Under the pieces are notes generated by a model. It ran no database searches, had not been told where the DNA came from, and was given only the letters and a program-made list of their open reading frames with translations. A stretch of 14,195 bases of DNA from an uncultured Gemmataceae bacterium (GTDB lineage: Bacteria > Planctomycetota > Planctomycetia > Gemmatales > Gemmataceae), in the NCBI GenBank assembly GCA_937922175.1, contig CAKZUU010000470.1:1-14195 (forward strand). Direction: 5' to 3'. Shown here piece by piece: positions 7,255 to 13,407 of this stretch (its first letter is position 1; each line of letters begins with the position of its first letter). The translations under genes were made by a program, and so were the position numbers.

Positions 7255-7707
7255 GTGGCGGATGCGACGATCGACGTGGTGGGGTTGGACGAATTACCCC
7301 TCATCGTCGAACTGTACAACCAGATCTTCCGTCCACCGCGCGATGAGGAATCGTTTCTTCGTCGCTATCGAGGACGGTATAACGTCCTCCAGATGGTCGC
7401 TCGGATTCGAGAAAAGCCCGTCGGCTTTTTCCTCGGCTTCGAGTTGAAGCCCGACGTGTTTTTCTCGTGGTTTTACGGGGTCCTGCCCGAGTTCCGCCGA
7501 CAGGGAATCGCCTCGCAGTTGATGGATGCCGTTCACGACTGGGCCGCCCAGCACGATTATAGCTCGATCCGATTTGAATGCCACAACCACCAACGTCCTA
7601 TGCTTCACCTTTCCATTGCCCTCAGCTACGACATCGTCGGCATCCGGTGGGATCCGGATCGTTGTGACAATCTGATTATATTTGAGAAAGTCCTTTCGGC
7701 TCGTTGA
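7255..7707 (+). CDS. GNAT-family N-acetyltransferase
   Basis: This 150-residue protein has the length and order of a single GNAT domain. An N-terminal strand and helix (1-25) precede a strand pair around RIREKPVGFFLGFEL. The acetyl-CoA site is clear: VLPEFRRQGIASQLMDAV, with the R/QxxGxA loop at R81-R82-Q83-G84-I85-A86, followed by the helix. A C-terminal strand-helix-strand (SSIRFECHNH, then HLSIALSYDIVGIRW) completes the fold. The substrate cannot be told from sequence. The start is GTG 7255, four bases after the stop of the arginine-block protein; GGAG lies about 10 bases upstream inside that gene, so translation is probably coupled. This makes the neighbour a candidate substrate or partner, but that is inference. 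The stop is 5 bases from the stop of the convergent CAP-A gene. Confidence 0.88.
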   Translation: MADATIDVVGLDELPLIVELYNQIFRPPRDEESFLRRYRGRYNVLQMVARIREKPVGFFLGFELKPDVFFSWFYGVLPEFRRQGIASQLMDAVHDWAAQHDYSSIRFECHNHQRPMLHLSIALSYDIVGIRWDPDRCDNLIIFEKVLSAR

Positions 7708-7712
7708 ACAGG

Positions 7713-9617
7713 TTAGAGATAATTCCGAGGTCCCGCTGAGGGTACCATCAAACTAGCGCGGGCCAGACCGTCCTTCGACCAAATTTGGATTCTCCGAGCG
7801 GGAGCATTCGTCGTCGTTATTGTCAGCATCTCCGAGACACCATCCCCATCGACATCTCGAACCACCAGGTGAAGTCCGGCGGTCGCACCGACGGAGAACC
7901 GAGAGGTTTCCAGTCCACGAGGGGTGTAAACCTGTACGGAACCGCGTGCGGCGTCGGCGATGACCATTTCGTTTCGACCATCCCCATCGACATCCCCGAC
8001 GCCTGCCTCAATCGTCGAACCCGACGTCTGAAACGTCTGAATCAAATGGGCGGTGCGAGCGTCAAAGACGCGCAGACCGAGGCCATTCGGGGCCGCACCT
8101 GCCGCCAGGATTTCGCCTCGGCCGTCGCCGTTCAGGTCGCCCACCCAAACACGACTACCCCCTCGCGTTCCGGCGAAAGCATAAAATGTCTGTGTTGCAC
8201 CGAGAGTTCGCCCATCAAAGACCCGCACCAGACCGGCGCTCGGAGCATCCGAACTGGTGACAATGTCGGCCCAACCGTCACCGGTCACGTCACCCGCAGC
8301 GACATGCACACCGTGGGTCCAAAACGGATGGTAGGCGAGGAAAGTCCGAGTTTCGCGCCCGGTCGCTCCGTCGAAAACTTTCATCCAAGAAGGCATTCCC
8401 GGACCAGGCGCCGTGACGACGTCGGCCACGCCATCGCCGGTGACATCAGCCACGGCCACACGGACACCACCTCGGAAATTCCGATCATAAGCTAGAAACT
8501 GCCGCTGTACTTTCCCCGTCGCCGCATCGACAATCGAAACCCAAGGGGCGCTTCCCCGATCGGCACCGAGAGCGATCCAACCTCGGCGCATCGCTTCAGG
8601 TGACGAATGCGATGCGGAGGGCATCATTCCCGGGTTTGTGACTCTCGGCTCGGCTTCAGATTGCGAGGACAGCGCCGGCGGAACCCGATTCGTGACGACG
8701 CTCGTCGCTGCTGCCGCAGGGGTCGACGCAGGACCCGCCACGGGCATCGGCGTGCCCAGCATCAGCGTGTAATAGGGAAAACCGTCCGTCGTCCACGCCA
8801 CCCCGACGCCCACTTGGGTCAAGTTCGGATTCAAAATGTTCGCGCGGTGGCCCGGGGAGTTCATCCACGCTTGAACGACGGCTTGCGGTGTCAAATACCC
8901 GAATGCCAGATTTTCAGCGAGCATTCGATAGTCATATCCAACGAGGTCGGCTCGAATCCCTAATGTCGGCGCTGTGCTGCCCAACAGCAAATGATTCATC
9001 GCTCCGGCATGGCCGTACACCTTGACCAATGACGCCATATTGCGCGAGTGGATTTCACCAGCAGCCACAAGTTGAGCATTGACCTCCAGAGGAGCTAATC
9101 CCGCGGAGACTCGCTCTTGATTGACCAGTTGTGCAATCGCCTGGCCAACGACTCCCATCCTCGCCGACTGCGTCAGCCCTGCTCTCGCAGAAATGTTTCC
9201 GGTTCGCCCCTGAACGGAGTTCGCTCCGCTTCCCCCATCCAAGACGTCCGGCCCGGTGCCAGCCACCAGCGTGTCATTGCCTGACCCGCCGTAGAGAAAA
9301 TTTCTCCCCCCGCCACCTGTTAGGTGATCGTTTCCTCCCCGGCCAAACGCCCAAACCTCAGCGCGAATGGACGGATCGATCGAAATGGTGTCGTTGCCAT
9401 CTCCCGCGTCGATGACGATCTGCTGAACTGTGGATGTCGGAAAGATCTGGTTTCCAACCGACAGACTCTCGCCGACTTGATTGACTTGGATGAAATCGGC
9501 ACCACCCGTGCCGAAAATCGTCAGGACCCCGTTGACGAAATACGCGTCGGGCGTGCAGCGATCTTCCAATTGTTCCACACGTTCACAACGAATTCGCTCG
9601 TAAAATGGCTTCGCCAT
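7713..9617 (-). CDS. CAP/SCP-domain protein with RTX-like beta-roll and FG-GAP repeats (CAP-A)
   Basis: The 634-residue protein starts with the planctomycete N-terminal motif VEQLEDRCTP (14-23). A beta-roll region (about 31-137) contains DAGDGNDT and GGSGNDTL, the calcium-binding RTX type. The CAP domain (about 157-289) has the conserved H190, E235 and SPGH257RANIL. Five FG-GAP/VCBS calcium loops follow at about 391, 443, 494, 542 and 588 (DVTGDG, DVTGDG, DLNGDG, DVDGDG, DVDGDG), enough for a partial beta-propeller. I chose ATG 9617 over GTG 9674 for two reasons: the paralogue aligns without gaps from this methionine, and the predicted promoter lies at 9675-9702, so the GTG would fall upstream of the transcript start. 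No classical signal peptide is seen; secretion is inferred from the domains. CAP proteins are variously proteases, lipid binders or adhesins, and nothing here decides between these. The stop is 5 bases from the GNAT stop. Confidence 0.9.
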   Translation of the reverse strand: MAKPFYERIRCERVEQLEDRCTPDAYFVNGVLTIFGTGGADFIQVNQVGESLSVGNQIFPTSTVQQIVIDAGDGNDTISIDPSIRAEVWAFGRGGNDHLTGGGGRNFLYGGSGNDTLVAGTGPDVLDGGSGANSVQGRTGNISARAGLTQSARMGVVGQAIAQLVNQERVSAGLAPLEVNAQLVAAGEIHSRNMASLVKVYGHAGAMNHLLLGSTAPTLGIRADLVGYDYRMLAENLAFGYLTPQAVVQAWMNSPGHRANILNPNLTQVGVGVAWTTDGFPYYTLMLGTPMPVAGPASTPAAAATSVVTNRVPPALSSQSEAEPRVTNPGMMPSASHSSPEAMRRGWIALGADRGSAPWVSIVDAATGKVQRQFLAYDRNFRGGVRVAVADVTGDGVADVVTAPGPGMPSWMKVFDGATGRETRTFLAYHPFWTHGVHVAAGDVTGDGWADIVTSSDAPSAGLVRVFDGRTLGATQTFYAFAGTRGGSRVWVGDLNGDGRGEILAAGAAPNGLGLRVFDARTAHLIQTFQTSGSTIEAGVGDVDGDGRNEMVIADAARGSVQVYTPRGLETSRFSVGATAGLHLVVRDVDGDGVSEMLTITTTNAPARRIQIWSKDGLARASLMVPSAGPRNYL

Positions 9618-9674
9618 CGGTGGAATTCCCGCTGACCTGACGCAGTACGGACTTCCACTGGGCGACGCGCGCAC

Positions 9675-9702
9675 AGTATAATCAGCGACCGGCTCAGGTC
9701 AA
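9675..9702 (-). promoter_or_regulatory. Promoter of the CAP-A gene
   Basis: On the minus strand TTGACC (9702-9697) and TATACT (9680-9675) are 16 bases apart, each matching 5 of 6 sigma70 consensus bases. Transcription would start near 9668, about 50 bases before ATG 9617. This is one of the two best promoter matches in the window. Confidence 0.6.
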
Positions 9703-9719
9703 GTCAATATTGGAAAAAT

Positions 9720-9762
9720 GGGGGAAATAGAAAAAGAAACCAAATCAGCCCATCAGCTGACC
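9720..9762 (-). terminator. Weak rho-independent terminator after the CAP-B gene
   Basis: On the minus strand GGTCAGC (9762-9756), a 6-base loop and GCTGATT (9749-9743) form a 7-pair stem, two of the pairs G-T. A T-rich run of about 20 bases follows. It sits between the CAP-B stop (9874) and the CAP-A promoter, which suggests two transcription units. The rest of the 9618-9873 gap shows no gene I can support. Confidence 0.4.
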
Positions 9763-9873
9763 GATGCACCTCGATTGCCCCACTTGGTCGAGTTCCGAAT
9801 ACCTCTCGAAACCGACAACATGTCGCCGAAAACCCGGCTCGCGCAAGGCGCTCCTCCAGCTGAATCAAACATT

Positions 9874-11277
9874 TCAGCCTCGCGTCGCGAACCAACGAAA
9901 GGTTCGAGAAACGAATCGGTGAGAAACGATGCTCACCTGCCGACCCACGGTTGCGGATGTCGTCGAGCGATCCGGTGTTTGCTGCCCCGAATTCGACGAA
10001 CCGGGGACACTGTTTCGAGTGGGCGAAAGGTTCGACGGACGACTCTCCAAGGTTACCACCGGGAGGGACGGAGCGGGCGATCCAGTTGTCGAGAACACCC
10101 CAGCACTCGATCCGCTATTCGATTCAACACGGATCACGGGCGAGTTCGGAGATACACTCGGAGATGAGATGGCCGAAGACGACGTTAATGCTTGTGACAC
10201 GGCCAGATTCGGCGATCGAAGTGACCCTGCCGTCCGACGAAAGCTGATCGACACTGGAGGAGTTTCATCCGGTGAGGGGTTTGTGGTGGGGACCGGCCCC
10301 GGTGAGGGATCGATGCGCGGAGGCGAGGTCGAAGTCAGGCTTGGTGCCGACGGGGAGGTCATTGCGACCGAATTGGAAGGGACGGTCGAAATTGGAGCTG
10401 GAGTCACCGGACTCCCGAAAAACTGGGTGTAATACGGCAGCCCTTGGGCGGAATACGCGACCGCGATGCCGATCTGCGTGAAGCTGGCGCTCAGAATATT
10501 CGCTCGATGTCCGGGAGAGTTCATCCAGGCATCGACAACGGCCGATGCCGAGGCGTAGCCAAAGGCCACATTTTCCCCCAACGCACGATAGTCATATCCC
10601 GCGAGATCGGCCCGGGAGCCGAGAGTGGGGGCGTTGACCCCGAAGAGCAAGTGTGACATCGCTGCCGAGGGTCCGACCACGGGCGCCATCGACGCCATAT
10701 TTTGCGAGTGAACACCGGCCCCGTAGGCCAATTGAACGCTCCATTGCAGCGGAGCCAGACCGGAGTTGGCTCGCTGCTGATTCACCAGGTCGAGGATTTG
10801 TTGAGTCATCGCCGAGGGAGCCAGGTGAACCGCGGGCTGTCCCGGCGTGACTTCATCTCCGGGCTGGGCATGGAGGGTGTTGCGACCACTACCGCCGACA
10901 AGGATGTTTTGTCCGGGTCCGCCCATCAACACATCGTCGCCGTGACCGCCGTACAGATAGTTCACCCCGCCGCCGCCCACCAGACGATCGTTTCCGAGTC
11001 GGCCGAACAACCACGTGGTCGCTGTGATTTGCGGATCGATCGTGACGGTATCATCGCCATCCCCCGCATCGACGACGATCATCCGAATCGACGCGGCATC
11101 GAACGAATGCGTTCCGACGGCGATTTGCGAGCCGGAGCGAACCACCTGGATGAGATCGTTTCCGCCCGTCCCGAAGATCGTCAAGGTGCCATTGGTGAAA
11201 TTGATGGAGGGCAAGCAGCGATCGTCGAGCCGCTCCAGATTCAAGGAAGGGCTCACGGCGGGCTGGCGGACAGGCAT
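9874..11277 (-). CDS. CAP/SCP-domain protein with RTX-like beta-roll and Ser/Pro/Thr tail (CAP-B)
   Basis: The 467-residue protein is a paralogue of the next gene on the same strand. The start is secure, with AAGGAG 5 bases before the ATG. Its domains match those of CAP-A position by position: LERLDDRCLP (14-23), a beta-roll with DAGDGDDT, GNDRLVGG and GGHGDDVL (about 31-137), and a CAP domain (about 157-289) with H190, E235 and SPGH257RANIL. By my hand count about half of the first 290 residues are identical, with no gap. From residue 291 it differs completely: about 150 residues of Ser, Pro and Thr without recognisable domains, then a basic aromatic end (SHRFVSRTFRWFATRG). The tail may be a glycosylated or extended surface linker; that is inference. 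No classical signal peptide is visible. It probably acts outside the cytoplasm; enzyme or adhesin activity cannot be decided. Confidence 0.9.
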   Translation of the reverse strand: MPVRQPAVSPSLNLERLDDRCLPSINFTNGTLTIFGTGGNDLIQVVRSGSQIAVGTHSFDAASIRMIVVDAGDGDDTVTIDPQITATTWLFGRLGNDRLVGGGGVNYLYGGHGDDVLMGGPGQNILVGGSGRNTLHAQPGDEVTPGQPAVHLAPSAMTQQILDLVNQQRANSGLAPLQWSVQLAYGAGVHSQNMASMAPVVGPSAAMSHLLFGVNAPTLGSRADLAGYDYRALGENVAFGYASASAVVDAWMNSPGHRANILSASFTQIGIAVAYSAQGLPYYTQFFGSPVTPAPISTVPSNSVAMTSPSAPSLTSTSPPRIDPSPGPVPTTNPSPDETPPVSISFRRTAGSLRSPNLAVSQALTSSSAISSPSVSPNSPVIRVESNSGSSAGVFSTTGSPAPSLPVVTLESRPSNLSPTRNSVPGSSNSGQQTPDRSTTSATVGRQVSIVSHRFVSRTFRWFATRG

Positions 11278-11412
11278 GGCGACTCCTTCACGGCGGACCG
11301 GGTTCCGCGCCGGTCATTGGGCTTTTGTCTGATTGTTTTTGGGCCGACGGAGATGACCGCTTCCTGGTATCGCCGTCGGGGCGGGCGCAATCGGCTTCGA
11401 GGGGTCGAGCCG

Positions 11413-11444
11413 GGGCAAGCGACAAATGGGCGATGTCGCTGCCC
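11413..11444. repeat. Inverted repeat at the predicted CAP-B transcript start
   Basis: GGGC-A-AGCGACA (11413-11424) pairs with TGTCGCT-GCCC (11434-11444) around a 9-base loop, with one bulged A: 11 pairs in all. No T-run follows on either strand, so it is not a terminator. It overlaps the expected +1 of the CAP-B promoter and could act as an operator or a 5' stem in the RNA. Confidence 0.55.
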
Positions 11445-11445
11445 A

Positions 11446-11473
11446 ACTCTAGAACGAAACCGAGACGTGTCAA
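11446..11473 (-). promoter_or_regulatory. Promoter of the CAP-B gene, long leader
   Basis: A perfect TTGACA (minus strand, 11473-11468) and TAGAGT (11451-11446; 4 of 6 matches) are 16 bases apart. Transcription would start near 11439 and leave a leader of about 160 bases before ATG 11277. This lies in the 305-base divergent gap (11278-11582), which otherwise holds the inverted repeat at 11413-11444 and no gene I can support. I found no convincing promoter there for the DJ-1 gene on the plus strand. Confidence 0.5.
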
Positions 11474-11582
11474 ATGAACAATCGGCAAAGTCGACAAAAG
11501 CGGCGGAATCGCGCCTCGCTTTGTCAGCGCGTCGGGGGTCAGATCGGTCGCTCGTCGCTTGAAGTTCCCGAGAGGAGATTCG

Positions 11583-12164
11583 ATGTCCGTCAAAAAGATT
11601 CTGATGCTCGTCGGCGATTTCGCAGAAGACTACGAAGTGATGGTGCCGTTTCAGGCGTTACAGATGGTCGGCCACGAGGTCCACGCCGTTTGCCCTGGGA
11701 AGAAAAGGGGCGAGTGGATCCAAACGGCAATTCACGATTTCGAGGGGCATCAGACCTACAGCGAAAAGCCGGGACATCGATTCACGCTCAATGCGACGTT
11801 CGCTGAAGTTCGGCCGGAAGAATACGAGGCCTTGGTGATTCCCGGAGGACGAGCGCCGGAGTATTTACGGCTCAATGCGGAGGTGATCCGGATGGTTCGA
11901 TATTTTGCCGAGGCGGGGAAACCGATCGCTGCCATTTGCCACGGGCCGCAGTTGCTCGCCGCCGCCGGGATCATCCGGGAGAAAGGCTGCACAGGATACC
12001 CCGCCGTCTTGCCCGAGCTGTGTCAAGCCGGCGCTGAGGCCGTCGAAGTTGCGATGGACGCCGCCTACGTTGACGGCAATCTCGTGACGGCCCCGGCCTG
12101 GCCCGCGCATCCCCTGTGGCTCCGCCGCTTCCTGGAGGTTCTCGGCACACGGATCGTGCCCTGA
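11583..12164 (+). CDS. DJ-1/PfpI-family protein, plant DJ-1D-like
   Basis: The 193-residue protein begins at ATG 11583, with AGAGGAG about 6 bases upstream; an in-frame TTG at 11559 lacks this support. The fold runs from strand KKILMLVGDF through the acidic segment AEDYEVMVPFQAL (14-26) to YEALVIPGGRAPEYL (81-95) and the nucleophile elbow AAICHGPQLLAAAG (116-129). C119 is the predicted active-site cysteine, H120 follows it, and E18 is the likely partner glutamate. The phrases DYEVMVPFQAL, AVCPGKK, GHQTYSE, LNATF and LVIPGGRAPEYL closely match, from memory, one domain of the plant DJ-1D protein, which has glyoxalase III activity. Glyoxalase or protein-deglycase activity on methylglyoxal is therefore a reasonable guess; protease activity, as PfpI was first described, is less likely. 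The protein is cytoplasmic, and its stop is 16 bases from the convergent propeller gene. Confidence 0.92.
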   Translation: MSVKKILMLVGDFAEDYEVMVPFQALQMVGHEVHAVCPGKKRGEWIQTAIHDFEGHQTYSEKPGHRFTLNATFAEVRPEEYEALVIPGGRAPEYLRLNAEVIRMVRYFAEAGKPIAAICHGPQLLAAAGIIREKGCTGYPAVLPELCQAGAEAVEVAMDAAYVDGNLVTAPAWPAHPLWLRRFLEVLGTRIVP

Positions 12165-12180
12165 CTCGATCACTCCTCGC

Positions 12181-13407
12181 TCAGTTGCCTTCGCCGGTGC
12201 CGATGCAAATCAGTTTCTTGTCCGACCGCAGGAAGATGCTGCCCTCAGAAAAGGCCGGTGTGGCGAGGATCTCCTCGCCGACACTGTTGGTTGCCTCGAT
12301 CGTCCCTTCGCGGTCGTCGAAACGAATGACAAACGTTTGGCCCTGTTCATTGACGACATAAATTCGGCCATTGGCCGCGACCGGCGAGGCCGATACCGGG
12401 CCTTTGATGCGCAGGTCCCACAGATGCTTGCCGGTGGTCGCATCACCACATTGGAGCACAAAGCTGCTGTTCAGGGCAAAGACGCGATTTTGGTAGAACA
12501 ACGGCGTCGGATGAGCCGCTCCCCGCAGCCGACTCGACTTCCAGCGAATTTGCGGTGTTTCTCCGGGAGCACCGGGTTGGACGGCGATCAATTCCGAGCC
12601 GGGGCTGAGAATCTCGCCATGGGCCCCCAGGATGGGTGAGGGGATTTCGCTTCGTCGTCCCTCCGCGAGACTCCAGCGACGCTCGCCGGTGGCGACATCG
12701 TAAGCCACGAGCTCCTCCGGGTTTTGGAAAATAATTTCGTCACCTCGAAGCAAGGGCGTGACCCAATTGATGTCGCGCGGACGATCGATCCGCCACACAT
12801 TCTTGCCTGTCTGAGCATCGACAGCCGCGAGAAACGACTCACCTGAGTTGTCCATCGGGACAATGACGCGGCCCTTGGCATAGATCGGCGACGAGGCCAT
12901 CCCGACCTGGTTCGTGATCGAAGGATAATCGCCGGTCAAGGAGCGATACCAGAGCAGGTTGCCGTCGCGATCGTAGGCGACCAGGTCGGCGGTGGCGAAC
13001 AGGGCGTAGACATGCTGGCCGTCGGTAGCAGGCGTCGGAGCGGCCATACTGGTTTTGGGATGGCAGTTGGTGCTCCCCGTAGCGAGGATGCTGCGCTGCC
13101 AGAGTTTCTTGCCCGTGCGCGCGTCGAAACACAAGGTGATGAGCTGCACCTGATGGGGACCGTCACAAGCGGTAACGTAAGCGCGGCCGTTCGCCACGAC
13201 CACGCTGGACAATCCGCGTCCGGGAAGGTCGGCCGTCCACCGAATATTCTCGCGCTTGTCGGCAGAAAGAGTCCAACGGGTCGGGAAACGGGCGTCATCG
13301 GCGACTGCGAGTCCGCCCGGGCCGCGGAACTGCGGCCAGTCGCCAGCGTTGATCGAAGCGGCGGATCCCAGCACGAAAGTCAGGCTCAAAACGGCTCCGC
13401 GGGTCAT
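12181..13407 (-). CDS. Exported PQQ-like beta-propeller protein
   Basis: The 408-residue protein has a signal peptide (1-21, cleavage likely after SINA) and a mature N-terminus GDWPQFRGP, typical of planctomycete PQQ-like repeat proteins. Repeats ending in a GK-x-x-W type turn recur at about 99 (GKKLWQRSI), 149 (GNLLWYRSL), 201 (GKNVWRIDR), 241 (GERRWSLAEG) and 326 (GKHLWDLRI). Between them lie strands of the form GRVIVPMD and GRIYVVNE, consistent with a seven- or eight-bladed propeller. I see no evidence that it binds PQQ or is a dehydrogenase; a scaffold or binding role in the periplasm is as likely. The ATG overlaps the stop of the HEAT-repeat gene by four bases (ATGA), with AAGGAG 8 bases before it, so the two are probably translationally coupled in one operon. 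Confidence 0.92.
   Translation of the reverse strand: MTRGAVLSLTFVLGSAASINAGDWPQFRGPGGLAVADDARFPTRWTLSADKRENIRWTADLPGRGLSSVVVANGRAYVTACDGPHQVQLITLCFDARTGKKLWQRSILATGSTNCHPKTSMAAPTPATDGQHVYALFATADLVAYDRDGNLLWYRSLTGDYPSITNQVGMASSPIYAKGRVIVPMDNSGESFLAAVDAQTGKNVWRIDRPRDINWVTPLLRGDEIIFQNPEELVAYDVATGERRWSLAEGRRSEIPSPILGAHGEILSPGSELIAVQPGAPGETPQIRWKSSRLRGAAHPTPLFYQNRVFALNSSFVLQCGDATTGKHLWDLRIKGPVSASPVAANGRIYVVNEQGQTFVIRFDDREGTIEATNSVGEEILATPAFSEGSIFLRSDKKLICIGTGEGN

Noticed and set aside
7785..8963. Plus-strand open frames opposite CAP-A (7785-8495, 8607-8963)
   Set aside because: The minus frame encodes recognisable FG-GAP and CAP domains; the plus frames show nothing coherent.
9704..9895. 63-codon minus-strand open frame between the CAP genes
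   Set aside because: It overlaps the CAP-B end and runs through the terminator-like hairpin and T-rich tract, and has no ribosome site.
10702..11562. 286-codon plus-strand open frame
   Set aside because: It is antisense to the CAP-B N-terminus and runs into the non-coding gap, and has no domain.
11288..11593. 101-codon minus-strand open frame in the divergent gap
   Set aside because: It would start inside the DJ-1 gene and cross the CAP-B promoter; composition and lack of a ribosome site argue against it.
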